The notes: generated by a model not told the origin, from the letters alone. Positions 1 through 7,106 are shown, numbered from the stretch's first letter. The stretch: DNA of 10,978 nt from Pseudomonadota bacterium (GCA_023423605.1 JAFAFF010000158.1:1-10978), one strand, 5' to 3'. A program made the numbers and translations.

Positions 1-858
1 GTTCACCGCATAGTCCGGCGCATACAGGATGCCGCGCGCATGCAGTTCATCGCCCACCTCCGGGCTGGACAGCTGGTTGTTGGCGGTGCCGCAGATGATG
101 CGCGCCTTCAGGCGCGGCAGTACGTCCAGGCTGATGCCGCCTTCCAGTGCACAGGGAGCGAACACGTCGGCGGCCACCTCATGGATCTCGTCCGGCTTCA
201 CGGCTTCAGCGCCGTATTCGGAAACCGCGCGCTCCACCAGCGCGGGATTCAGATCGGTGACGAACAGCTTGGCACCGCGATCACGCAGCAACTTCACCAG
301 TTCCATGCCGATGTGGCCCAGGCCCTGCACGGCGATGCTGGTCTTGCCGACCTCCTCGTGGCCCAGCTTTGCCTGCAGCGACGCCATCAACGCCTGCAGC
401 GCGCCATAGGCGGTGAACGGGGCGGGATCGCCGGAGCCGCCATGCACCTGGTGCACGCCGGTGACGTACTGGCTTTCCAGGTAGATGTTTTCCATGTCAT
501 TGACATCGGTGCCCATGTCTTCGGCGGTGATGTAGCGCCCGCCCAGCGCATCGACATGGCGGCCGAAGGCGCGGAACAGCACTTCGGTCTTGTCCACGCG
601 CGGGTCGCCGATGATGACTGCCTTGCCGCCGCCCACGTTCAGGCCGGCCAGGGCGTTCTTGTAGGTCATGGTGCGGCTGAGCCGCAGCACGTCGGCGAGC
701 GCTTCTTCGGTGCTGGCATAGGGCCGCATGCGCACGCCACCCAGGGCCGGGCCCAGGGTGGTGTCGTGCACGGCGATGATCGCCCGCAGGCCGGCATCGG
801 GGTTGTGGCAGAACACCACCTGTTCGTGGCCGGTGGTTGCGAGGGTTTCGAAGATCAT
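1..858 (-). CDS. Leucine-type (Leu/Phe/Val) amino acid dehydrogenase, 3' end cut by window edge
   Basis: NAD-dependent oxidative deaminase of branched-chain amino acids, cytosolic, of the Glu/Leu/Phe/Val dehydrogenase family. Translating the minus strand from the ATG at 858 gives 286 residues without a stop, starting MIFETLATTGHEQVVF. The family's two active-site lysines are visible in MTYKNALAGLNVGGGK (Lys67 and Lys79). TAEDMGTD follows (Asp114), and a Rossmann GxGxxG (GLGHIG, 179-184) marks the C-terminal cofactor domain. Leucine dehydrogenases are usually about 350-365 residues, so roughly the last 70-80 lie outside the window. The start is supported by GGAG five bases upstream. The gene is divergent from the HDOD gene across a 291-base gap. 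Substrate preference among Leu, Val and Phe cannot be read from the sequence. The family call is very secure. Confidence 0.93.
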   Translation of the reverse strand, partial: MIFETLATTGHEQVVFCHNPDAGLRAIIAVHDTTLGPALGGVRMRPYASTEEALADVLRLSRTMTYKNALAGLNVGGGKAVIIGDPRVDKTEVLFRAFGRHVDALGGRYITAEDMGTDVNDMENIYLESQYVTGVHQVHGGSGDPAPFTAYGALQALMASLQAKLGHEEVGKTSIAVQGLGHIGMELVKLLRDRGAKLFVTDLNPALVERAVSEYGAEAVKPDEIHEVAADVFAPCALEGGISLDVLPRLKARIICGTANNQLSSPEVGDELHARGILYAPDYAVN

Positions 859-1149
859 GGCAGCTCCGTTGGCACGAACAGCGGCGACCCACTGCGAACA
901 TGCCAGCATTGTGAGTGGCTGAAAACAAAAAAAGCGACATCGTCTGTACAGGGGGACGGGTCGCGCGGGGCCATTCTAGTGCATTACCGCGCGGCGGATG
1001 TGCAGGGGAGGGAAGGGCGGCGCAGGACGGAGCATTAAAGAACCTGAAGTGCGTGCCGATGCTGCACGCATGGCGGAATTGCCCGCAGCGATGGACAGGG
1101 AGGCTGGCGTGCTGGAGGTGGGTGGAAGGGTGATGTCGCGGAGAGCGCG
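859..1149. promoter_or_regulatory. Divergent intergenic gap between dehydrogenase and HDOD gene
   Basis: This 291-base gap must hold the promoters of both divergent genes. On the minus strand a T-rich tract (complement of 922-933) lies about 10 bases upstream of CACAAT (complement of 908-913). That could be a -10 box for the dehydrogenase with an AT-rich upstream element, but I see no convincing -35 at the right spacing. On the plus strand GGAGAG at 1140-1145 is a plausible ribosome binding site for the HDOD gene. Open frames here lack the G/C third-position bias of the neighbouring genes, so I see no gene. Exact promoter positions are unsupported. Confidence 0.4.
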
Positions 1150-2226
1150 GTGAACGCGATCCCTGCTGGCCTCTGGCAACGTTGCCGGGACTGGCTGCGT
1201 GGCCGCGCTGGCCGCCACGACAGGCCGCGTCTGCTGACGCCGGCACCGGCACCGGCATCCGCGACGACGTGTCCCAGCGCACCGGCGCAGGCTGTTGCCG
1301 GTGACATCGGCGACACCGGCGATACCGAAGCGAGGCTGTATTCCAGCCTGTACGCGCTCGCCCTGCACCCGGTGCCGCAGGGCGGTGGAGCCGTCAACAC
1401 CGCGTTGCAGGACGCCACGTCGCGCGCACTGCAGGAGCGCGACTGGAGCGCGCGCCAGCTGCCACGCCGCCCGCAGTTGCTGCCACAGCTGATCCACAGT
1501 GTGAACGAGCCGGACGCATCGGCGCGGATGATCGCCTCGATCATCGGCCAGGATCCAGTGCTGGCGGGCAACCTGCTGCGCATCGCCAACAGCCCGGCAT
1601 TCCGTGTCCAGGAGCGGCCGGTGGACAGCCTGCAGCGGGCGGTGACGCTGGTCGGCACCGATGGCATTCGCCAGATCATCAGCGCGGTGCTGGTGCAGCC
1701 GGTCATGCAGGTGGATTGCGCGGTCTTCCCGAGGTTCAGCGGGGTGATCTGGGAGCATGCGCTGCTGGCCTCGCGGGCAGCGGCGGACCATGCACGGACA
1801 GTGACCGGCGACGATCCATTCGCCGCGCAGTGGCTGGGGCTTACCCAGGGGCTGGGTGCGGCGCTGGTGATGAAGCAGCTCCAGCACCAGGCCGCGATCC
1901 TGCACGATGCGCTGGATTACCGGACTACCGAAGCGGTGCTGCGGCAATGGACCTTGCCGGTGGCGCAACGCATCGCGATGGCGTGGGAGCTGCCGCGGCG
2001 GGTGCACGAAACACTGCATGCGCCGCAGGCGACAAGCGGCCTGGCGCTCAGTCTGCGGCTGGCGCGGGCCGCCGCCACCGCCAGTCTGCTGTGCCGGCAC
2101 GGCCACATCGGCCAGGGCCAGGCGATGGCCTGGCTGGAGCGGATTCCGGGCACGCCGCCGCACGCGCTGCTGTGGATATGGCGGCGGTTGCATGGCCGCC
2201 CGGTGGAAACCATCGACGAAGCGTAG
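1150..2226 (+). CDS. HDOD-domain signalling/regulatory protein
   Basis: Cytosolic protein of 358 residues with one HDOD domain, a degenerate relative of HD phosphohydrolases found in bacterial regulatory proteins. The domain starts near residue 103 (LPRRPQLLPQLIHSV). Its signature IIGQDPVLAGNLLRIANS lies at 131-148, followed by an amphipathic helix with SLQRAVTLVG and the WEHALLASRAAADHA helix around 201-215. Residues 1-100 hold no recognised domain and include an Ala/Pro/Thr-rich linker (about 30-50). No GGDEF, EAL or receiver domain is attached, so partner and output are unknown. The start is GTG at 1150 with GGAGAG four bases upstream. The TAG stop at 2224-2226 lies in the GTAG head of the first REP element. 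HDOD proteins in xanthomonads have been tied to virulence and motility regulation; that link is inference here. Confidence 0.85.
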   Translation: MNAIPAGLWQRCRDWLRGRAGRHDRPRLLTPAPAPASATTCPSAPAQAVAGDIGDTGDTEARLYSSLYALALHPVPQGGGAVNTALQDATSRALQERDWSARQLPRRPQLLPQLIHSVNEPDASARMIASIIGQDPVLAGNLLRIANSPAFRVQERPVDSLQRAVTLVGTDGIRQIISAVLVQPVMQVDCAVFPRFSGVIWEHALLASRAAADHARTVTGDDPFAAQWLGLTQGLGAALVMKQLQHQAAILHDALDYRTTEAVLRQWTLPVAQRIAMAWELPRRVHETLHAPQATSGLALSLRLARAAATASLLCRHGHIGQGQAMAWLERIPGTPPHALLWIWRRLHGRPVETIDEA

Positions 2227-2407
2227 AGCGGGGCTCTGCCCCGCTGCGTGATGCCTCCAGCCGGGCAGAGCCCGGCTCTACCTCGCTGCGTGATGCCCCC
2301 GGCCGGGCAGAACCCGGCTCTACCTCGCTGCGTGATGCCCCCAGCCGGGCAGAGCCCGGCTCTACCTCGCTGCGCCATGCCTCCAGCCGGGCAGAGCCCG
2401 GCTCTAC
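2223..2407. repeat. Cluster of five GTAG-type REP palindromes (one + and four - oriented)
   Basis: REP1 (2223-2245) reads GTAG then an 8-bp stem AGCGGGGC / GCCCCGCT with loop TCT. Four inverted-orientation copies follow at 2260-2281, 2302-2323, 2344-2365 and 2386-2407, each a 7-bp stem GCCGGGC-AGA-GCCCGGC followed by TCTAC, the complement of GTAGA. The last four copies repeat at exactly 42 bp, including the linker CTCGCTGCGTGATGCC and close variants. Copy 3 (2302) has AACCCGGC, which breaks the innermost base pair. This matches the S. maltophilia style of REP with a GTAG head, known as mobilised by a RAYT/TnpA-REP protein acting in trans; none is encoded here. The array lies between convergent genes and could act as an mRNA stabiliser or bidirectional terminator (inference). 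Confidence 0.9.
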
Positions 2408-2435
2408 ACCGAGCCGGACTCGCTCCATGACATCC

Positions 2436-4004
2436 TCAAAGCTGCGATTCCAGCGGCAGCCAGCTGATGATCCGCGCCGCGGTACGCAGGCGCCAGCTGC
2501 TGTCCGGCTCGGTGGCGATCCATTCGGGCCTGCCCTCGCGGTCCAGCCAGCGCACGTCGCCATGGCGGTCCAGCGCCAGCCACCAGCTCTGTTCCGGACT
2601 GGCCAGGCGCAGGTATTCATCGGTCAGCTGGGCGGCCATCGCCGGATCGTCGAACACCACTCCCATCTCCGTGTTGAGATAGGCCGAGCGCGGATCGAGG
2701 TTGAACGAACCGACGAAGCCGCGACGGTCGTCCAGCACGAAGGCCTTGGTGTGCAGGCTGGCGCCGCTGCTGCCGAACAGGCCGGAGCCGGTGGCCTGTC
2801 CATTCGCCTTCAGTTCGTAAACCTGTACGCCGGCCCGCAGCAGCGGCGCACGATATCCCATGTACCCGCCATGCACCGCCACCACGTCATTGGCAGCCAG
2901 TGAATTGGTGACCACACCGACCTGCACGCCGCGCGAACGCATCGCCGACACTGCCCGCAGTCCCTCCTCGCCGGGCACGAAATAGGGCGAGATCAACAGC
3001 GCTTTCTGCCTGCTGGTGCCGAGCATGTGGGCCAGCCGGGTCACCAGCCAGTCCTGCTGGTCGTCGCGCCGGTGCTTCATCGGCGGATCGGAAAGAATGC
3101 GGACATGGTCGCTCCAGTGCAGCGGCGAGGCGCTGGCCTGGGCGCGCCGGCGCGATGCATCCACTTCGCGCAGGTACGGGCCGGCGGCATCGCGCCTGGC
3201 CTGGTTGTCCGATTCGCGCATCAGCAGCCGCAGTTCGGCTGGCGTGTGGAACGCCAGCGCGGCGATCGGCACGGCCGCCTGGCTGTTCCAGAAATCGTCG
3301 AATACGTGGTTGGCCTCGTTCACCGCCGGCCCGACGACCAGCAGATCCAGATCGCGGAAGTTCACGTCGGCGCGGGCGCTGAAGTACTCCTCGCCGATGT
3401 TGCGGCCGCCGACGATGGCCACGCGGCCATCGGCGATCCAGCTCTTGTTGTGCATGCGGTGGTTCATGGAGAACACCCGTTGCACCATTTCCACCATGCG
3501 CCAGAGCCCATCACGGTTGCGGAAGGGGTTGTAGAGGCGGATCTCGATGTTGGGATGCTCATCGAGCGCCATCATCAGCGCGTCCTTGTCCTGCGCGTTC
3601 ATGTCGTCGAGCAGGATGCGCACGCGCACCCCGCGTTCGGCGGCATCGTGCAGGGCACGCGCCATCAGGTGGCCGATCAGGTCGTCGTGCCAGATGTAGT
3701 ACTGCAGGTCCAGGCTGCGCTCGGCGCGCTCGGTGATCACCGAACGCGCGGCGAAGGCATCCAGCCCGTCGGACAGAAAGGCCACGCCGGACTGCCCGGG
3801 ATGCGCGGCCTGCAACGCCATGGATTCACGGTCCATGCGCGTCTGCGCCGGTTGCGGTGCCAACACGCTGGACGGCTCGCCGCGTGCCTGCGGGGTCAGG
3901 TGGTCGGCCAGCAGCAGGCCGGACAGCACCAGCAGCACCAGCAGTGCCAGGAAGATGGCCAGCCAGCGCAGCAGCCTTCGCCAGAGAGGTTTCGCTTGGG
4001 TCAT
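2436..4004 (-). CDS. Membrane-anchored phospholipase D family protein (cardiolipin synthase ClsC-like)
   Basis: Predicted phosphatidyltransferase of 522 residues, anchored by one N-terminal transmembrane helix (about 14-33, after a KPLWRRLLR basic start) with the catalytic part probably periplasmic or membrane-facing. Both HKD motifs are intact: HNKSWIAD (His185, Lys187, Asp192, followed by GGRN) and HTKAFVLD (His418, Lys420, Asp425, followed by GSFN). SLDLQYYIWHDD and the SLAANDVVAVHGGY segment resemble the ClsC/YmdC branch, which makes cardiolipin from phosphatidyl donors; the exact substrate is inferred. Length is somewhat above E. coli ClsC (about 473). The ATG at 4004 has only a weak ribosome binding site. 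It follows the pseudouridine-synthase-like gene by 43 bases, so co-transcription is likely. The stop lies 28 bases past the REP cluster. An unspecific phospholipase D cannot be excluded. Confidence 0.88.
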   Translation of the reverse strand: MTQAKPLWRRLLRWLAIFLALLVLLVLSGLLLADHLTPQARGEPSSVLAPQPAQTRMDRESMALQAAHPGQSGVAFLSDGLDAFAARSVITERAERSLDLQYYIWHDDLIGHLMARALHDAAERGVRVRILLDDMNAQDKDALMMALDEHPNIEIRLYNPFRNRDGLWRMVEMVQRVFSMNHRMHNKSWIADGRVAIVGGRNIGEEYFSARADVNFRDLDLLVVGPAVNEANHVFDDFWNSQAAVPIAALAFHTPAELRLLMRESDNQARRDAAGPYLREVDASRRRAQASASPLHWSDHVRILSDPPMKHRRDDQQDWLVTRLAHMLGTSRQKALLISPYFVPGEEGLRAVSAMRSRGVQVGVVTNSLAANDVVAVHGGYMGYRAPLLRAGVQVYELKANGQATGSGLFGSSGASLHTKAFVLDDRRGFVGSFNLDPRSAYLNTEMGVVFDDPAMAAQLTDEYLRLASPEQSWWLALDRHGDVRWLDREGRPEWIATEPDSSWRLRTAARIISWLPLESQL

Positions 4005-4047
4005 GCGGTGATGCTAACCGGCCATCCCGCGCGCGCCCAGTGCGTGC

Positions 4048-4755
4048 TCAGAAGCGTTCGTCGGCACCCATGTAGCGCCATTGCCCCGGCACCAGGGGGC
4101 CGAGCGCCACGCGGCCGATCCGCAGCCGGCGGATGCCGGTGACCTGCATCGCCGCACCCGCACAGGCATCGCGCAACATGCGCGGATGCAGGCCCTTGCT
4201 GGCAAAGCGCAGCCGCTGTTCGCTCTGCCAGCTGATCCGGCAGCCACCGAGCGCGCGACCGTTTTCCTGCAGCCCGGCCTGCAGCCGTGCGATGTCCCAC
4301 AACGCGCGCTCGCCCTGAACGTCGACCAGGAATTCCTGTTCGGTGCGCGACAGCTGCTGCTGCAGGTGGGCCAGGATGCGCGGATCCTGGCTGACCACCA
4401 CCAGTCCGCTGTCCTGTGCCGGCAGCGACGCGGCCAGCTGCAGCCCATGGAAATGCCGCTGCAGCGGGCGCATGCCGCTGGCATCGAGCGGGCTGCGCGA
4501 GGCGGGCGTGACCTGCGCGCACAGCGCGTCGGCGGGCATGCCGGCCGGCTTCTGCAGCAGCATCGATACCCGCGCGGCACGCTCGTCGCGCGCGGCCGGG
4601 TCCACTTCGATGGACTGGCTGGTCACTGCTGCCTGCGGTTGCTCGACCACTTCGCCATCCACGCGCACCCAGCCGCCTTCGATGTAGCGGCGCGCTTCGC
4701 CGCGCGGGCAGCCGAGCAGTTCGGCGAGGCGTTTGTCCAGACGGATGGGGAGCAT
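4048..4755 (-). CDS. S4-domain RNA pseudouridine synthase-like protein (RsuA/RluF type), probably catalytically impaired
   Basis: An N-terminal S4 RNA-binding domain (IRLDKRLAELLGCPRGEARRYIEGGWVRV, within residues 1-45) precedes a divergent RsuA/RluB/E/F-type domain. The early KPAG motif is kept (69-72), as are EQEFLVDV (139-146), which matches KEYLVTV, and the C-terminal LxxGxxRxL and LPLGxWR-like segment (RIGRVALGPLVPGQWR). The catalytic motif GRLDxxTxGL, however, aligns with ASLPAQDSGL at 109-118, so the essential Asp appears to be Pro112. The GxxRQIRRMC motif is also weak (GLHPRMLRDAC). It may bind rRNA without modifying it, or use a shifted Asp115. Length is 235 residues, about normal. 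I chose ATG 4755 over the in-frame TTG at 4770 because the S4 fold begins right after it; neither has a good ribosome binding site. It lies between the ygjP-like and phospholipase D genes. Confidence 0.8.
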   Translation of the reverse strand: MLPIRLDKRLAELLGCPRGEARRYIEGGWVRVDGEVVEQPQAAVTSQSIEVDPAARDERAARVSMLLQKPAGMPADALCAQVTPASRSPLDASGMRPLQRHFHGLQLAASLPAQDSGLVVVSQDPRILAHLQQQLSRTEQEFLVDVQGERALWDIARLQAGLQENGRALGGCRISWQSEQRLRFASKGLHPRMLRDACAGAAMQVTGIRRLRIGRVALGPLVPGQWRYMGADERF

Positions 4756-4807
4756 GGGCAGAGGTCTCAACGGGCGCGCAGTGTACCTGCCAGGGCCGGC
4801 CGCCGCT

Positions 4808-5305
4808 TCAGTCGCCGCGGTGCGACAGTTCGGTCAGGTACAGCCGGGTGTCGAATTCCAGCTGCATGTAATCCGGTTCCATGTGCTGGCACAGCTGGTA
4901 GAACGCCTTGTTGTGCGCCGCCTCCTTCAGGTGCGCCAGCTCATGCACCACGATCATGCGCAGGAAGGCGGCCGGAGCCTGGCGGAACACGCTGGCCACG
5001 CGGATTTCGCGGCTGGCCTTGAGCCGGCTGCCCTGCACGCGCGACACCGCAGTGTGCATGCCCAGCGCATGGCGGATGACTTCCAGGCGATTGTCGTAGC
5101 ACACCTTGTGCAGCCTGGCCGACTGGCGCAGGAAGCGGTCCTTGAGGTCCTGCGTGTAGTCATACAGCTGGCGATCACTGCGTACTTCGTGCAGATCCGG
5201 GTACCGCCGCTGCAGCAATGCGCCCAGCCGGTCTTCGGCCAGCAGCTGGCGGACCTGGGCAAGCACCGGCTCGGGGTAGCCGGCAAGGTACTTCAGGACG
5301 GGCAT
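4808..5305 (-). CDS. ygjP: YgjP-like metallopeptidase-fold protein (DUF45 family)
   Basis: Cytosolic 165-residue protein with the zinc motif of the YgjP/DUF45 family, HELAHLKEAAHNKAFYQL (His121, Glu122, His125 and a third ligand His131), close to the E. coli YgjP pattern HELAHLxxxxHSxAFW. The N-terminal half (YDYTQDLKDRFLRQSARL) resembles the family's helical lead-in. Full length matches E. coli YgjP (about 167), so it seems intact. The family was first called a predicted metal-dependent hydrolase; I recall E. coli YgjP being reported as a UTP pyrophosphatase, so the fold is safer than the reaction. The ATG at 5305 has only a weak ribosome binding site. The gene heads a likely minus-strand run: its stop is 52 bases before the next start. 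It diverges from the DUF2058 gene, with start codons 61 bases apart. Confidence 0.87.
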   Translation of the reverse strand: MPVLKYLAGYPEPVLAQVRQLLAEDRLGALLQRRYPDLHEVRSDRQLYDYTQDLKDRFLRQSARLHKVCYDNRLEVIRHALGMHTAVSRVQGSRLKASREIRVASVFRQAPAAFLRMIVVHELAHLKEAAHNKAFYQLCQHMEPDYMQLEFDTRLYLTELSHRGD

Positions 5306-5366
5306 GGGGCGGGCGGTGCTCCGGTATCATGGGGACCCCTACGATAGACCAGTTGCAGGCAGGACC

Positions 5367-5924
5367 ATGGCAAAGCCGAACGCGCTGCAGGAACAATTGC
5401 TCAAGGCCGGGCTGGCGAAGAAGTCGCAGGCCAGCGCCGCCGCCCGGGAGCAGGCCAAGGCCCGCCAAGGCAAGGCGCCGGCACTGTCGGCGGAGGTCCA
5501 GCGCGAGGCTGAACGGGCGCGCCTGGAGAAGGCCGAGCGCGATCGCGCCTTGGCCGCCGAGCGCAACGCACAGGCGCGCGCGCTGGAACAGAAGGCGCAG
5601 GCGCGGCAGATCATCCAGGCTCACGCGGTGCCGCATGCGGGAGACAGCGAATACCGCTTCACCGATGGCATCGCGATCCGCACGCTGCTGATCGACGAAA
5701 AACTGCGCAAGGCGCTGTCCGCCGGCGCGCTGGTCATCGTCGCGCATGGTGAAGGTTTCGCGCTGTTGCCGCGTGCAGCGGCGGAGAAGGTGCGCGAGCG
5801 CGCTCCGGAAGCGATCCTGGTCGACCATGGCCAGGCGGGGGAGAGCAGCATGCCCTCCACCGGCAACGCCGAGGATGATGCGTACTACGCCCAGTTCCAG
5901 ATCCCCGACGATCTGGTCTGGTAA
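5367..5924 (+). CDS. yaiL: YaiL-like DUF2058 nucleoprotein
   Basis: Predicted cytosolic protein of 185 residues in the DUF2058 family, whose E. coli member YaiL has been called a polynucleotide-associated protein; the molecular role is poorly defined. The family's N-terminal signature is clear (MAKPNALQEQLLKAGLAKK). A long highly charged Ala/Glu/Arg/Gln helix follows (about 20-80, probable coiled coil), then the conserved YRFTDG (96-101) and a C-terminal domain ending in FQIPDDLVW, matching the FKVPDDLMW end of YaiL. I place the start at ATG 5367 with AGGA just upstream, because the open frame further upstream (from 5304) is not family sequence and overlaps the ygjP-like start region. TATCAT at 5325-5330 could be a -10 box but has no good -35. 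It is followed 76 bases later by the ybiI-like gene. Confidence 0.92.
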   Translation: MAKPNALQEQLLKAGLAKKSQASAAAREQAKARQGKAPALSAEVQREAERARLEKAERDRALAAERNAQARALEQKAQARQIIQAHAVPHAGDSEYRFTDGIAIRTLLIDEKLRKALSAGALVIVAHGEGFALLPRAAAEKVRERAPEAILVDHGQAGESSMPSTGNAEDDAYYAQFQIPDDLVW

Positions 5925-6000
5925 GCCGGCGGCGGGTCATCGACCTGCCCTGCACCCCGGACGGCGCATACTGGCGCCCCATACACGTGGAGGAATGCCC

Positions 6001-6267
6001 ATGGCCACCGGATGGGCGGGAGACGGTGCGGTACAGGACCAGATCGACGCAACCGTCGACGATGCCATCGCGCGCGCGCGTCGCCAGCTGCGGCAGGGGC
6101 CGGGGCTGGACCATTGCGAAGAATGCGATGCGCCGATTCCACTGGCCCGGCGCCAGGCCGTGCCGGGCGTACGGCTGTGTGTCAGCTGCCAGCAGGCGCA
6201 CGATGAGGACGAGCAGGCGCAGAGTGGCTACAACCGGCGTGGCAGCAAGGACAGCCAGCTGCGCTGA
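6001..6267 (+). CDS. ybiI: YbiI-like DksA/TraR-type C4 zinc-finger protein
   Basis: Small 88-residue protein of the DksA/TraR family, the same length as E. coli YbiI. It starts MATGWAGDGAVQDQIDATVD and ends in the hallmark GYNRRGSKDSQLR. One C4 zinc finger is formed by Cys39, Cys42, Cys60 and Cys63 (CEEC-x17-CVSC spacing). The short N-terminal helix (DDAIARARRQL) is much shorter than the coiled coil of DksA, so action in the RNA polymerase secondary channel is uncertain; TraR shows that short members can act there. The start at ATG 6001 is favoured over ATG 5995 because GGAGG at 5989-5993 sits seven bases before the former and only one before the latter. It converges with the MscS gene, 20 bases between stops. 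Confidence 0.94.
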   Translation: MATGWAGDGAVQDQIDATVDDAIARARRQLRQGPGLDHCEECDAPIPLARRQAVPGVRLCVSCQQAHDEDEQAQSGYNRRGSKDSQLR

Positions 6268-6287
6268 GCCGCTGGCATGACGGACGT

Positions 6288-6869
6288 TCAGCCGTCGCCC
6301 TGGATGCCCCCCGGTGCCTGCGAGGTATCGCGCCAGCGCCGCACGGTGCGCTGGAAGAACAGGTTGTTCGGCAGTTGCAGGACGGTTCCTTCGTGGCCCT
6401 CGCCGGTTTCCTGCAGGGTGGTATAGATCAGGTTGACGTCGATGACGCGTCCCTTCAGGCCGGGTTTTTCCCCGTTCTCCAGCACTTCGATGTAATCGTG
6501 CAGCCGGAACGGGCGTGTGGTGAAGATCAGCAGCGTGCAGAAGATGTTGGACAGCACGCTCCATGCAGCGAAGAACGCGACGGCGCCCACCGCGGCGAAG
6601 CCGGTGAACGCGGTCCACAGCACCGCCGCCGAGGTGCCGAAGATGTGCAGGATGACCAGCAGGGCGGTGAAGTAGACGATGAACGTGGTGACCCGGCGCG
6701 CGCCCATCACCATTTCCTGCGGCAGCGCGTAATGCGTGGCGAAGCGGCGGATGAGGCGCCGTGCCAGCACGCGCACCAGCCACGCCAGCAGCACGGTGAG
6801 CAGCACCTGCACGGCCAGCTCCACCTGGACGAGCCAGGCATGGGTCCACGTTGGCAGGTACTTCTCCAT
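6288..6869 (-). CDS. Short MscS-family mechanosensitive ion channel
   Basis: Predicted inner-membrane channel that opens on membrane tension and relieves osmotic downshock. The 193-residue protein has three hydrophobic helices: about 13-33, 58-77, and the pore-lining TM3 at 88-118 (Ala/Gly-rich GFAAVGAVAFFAAWSVLSN). The MscS beta domain begins at once with TRPFRLHDYIEV, and VIDVNLIYTTLQ and VLQLPNNLFF are the usual strands. Compared with E. coli MscS (286) it lacks most of the C-terminal alpha/beta cage, ending in a disordered SQAPGGIQGDG tail. Short MscS members like this exist, so I do not call it truncated. No good ribosome binding site precedes ATG 6869. A probable 62-residue gene ends 36 bases upstream on the same strand, so the two may be co-transcribed. 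Confidence 0.9.
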   Translation of the reverse strand: MEKYLPTWTHAWLVQVELAVQVLLTVLLAWLVRVLARRLIRRFATHYALPQEMVMGARRVTTFIVYFTALLVILHIFGTSAAVLWTAFTGFAAVGAVAFFAAWSVLSNIFCTLLIFTTRPFRLHDYIEVLENGEKPGLKGRVIDVNLIYTTLQETGEGHEGTVLQLPNNLFFQRTVRRWRDTSQAPGGIQGDG

Positions 6870-6905
6870 GCAGCGGTATCCGGTAAATACAGGGGGATGC
6901 CGATG

Positions 6906-7094
6906 TTACCTGCGTGCCGGCCCTGATTCGACTGCCGACCCTGCCGCTGGCCGGCGCACGCAGGCGACCGGCACGTGATCGAGCAGCAGGCAGGCATGCG
7001 TGGCGTCCAGGCGCAGCTGCATCTGCAGGGGATTGCCCTGCAGTGCCGCGCAGACGACGATGGCGAGCAGGCCGCTTGCGGCGGTGGTGGACAC
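6906..7094 (-). CDS. Probable small membrane or exported peptide, 62 residues, unknown function
   Basis: Not a family I recognise. A GTG start at 7094 has a near-perfect ribosome binding site, GGGAGG (complement of 7101-7106), six bases upstream. The frame then shows strong G/C third-position bias until TAA at 6906, like real genes here. The protein begins MSTTAASGLLAIVVCAALQG, a short hydrophobic stretch (about 8-19) that could be a membrane helix or signal peptide. A 40-residue tail with two cysteines follows (ATHACLLLDHVPVACVRRP, Cys34 and Cys44). IVVC does not fit a lipobox. The same frame is open further up to ATG 7175, but that part is codon-poor and lacks a ribosome binding site. It lies 36 bases upstream of the MscS gene on the same strand, and divergent from the sigma operon across an inverted repeat. 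It could be chance, but start site and codon use argue for a gene. Confidence 0.55.
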   Translation of the reverse strand: MSTTAASGLLAIVVCAALQGNPLQMQLRLDATHACLLLDHVPVACVRRPAAGSAVESGPARR

Positions 7095-7100
7095 CGGATC

Positions 7101-7106
7101 CCTCCC
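7101..7106 (-). promoter_or_regulatory. Ribosome binding site GGGAGG deciding the GTG start at 7094
   Basis: Read on the minus strand, GGGAGG lies six bases before GTG 7094, an ideal Shine-Dalgarno arrangement. It supports the shorter start for the 62-residue peptide over ATG 7175. It overlaps the edge of a 12-bp perfect palindrome, CCCAGGCCTGGG (7104-7115), which might hinder ribosome access if paired; that is only a possibility. Confidence 0.5.

Noticed and set aside
40..1038. Long plus-strand open frame opposite the dehydrogenase
   Set aside because: It is the complement of a clear leucine-type dehydrogenase; its His/Gln/Ala-rich product has no family likeness.
915..1133. 72-residue plus-strand frame starting at GTG in the divergent gap
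   Set aside because: Codons lack G/C third-position bias and no ribosome binding site precedes it.
2260..2407. Regular 42-bp repeats considered as a CRISPR array
   Set aside because: The inter-repeat sequence is itself repeated rather than unique, and each unit is a GTAG-type palindrome, so this is a REP cluster.
1716..2903. Long plus-strand frame running through the REP array
   Set aside because: It overlaps the HDOD gene in another frame and stays open only because the REP period (42) is a multiple of three.
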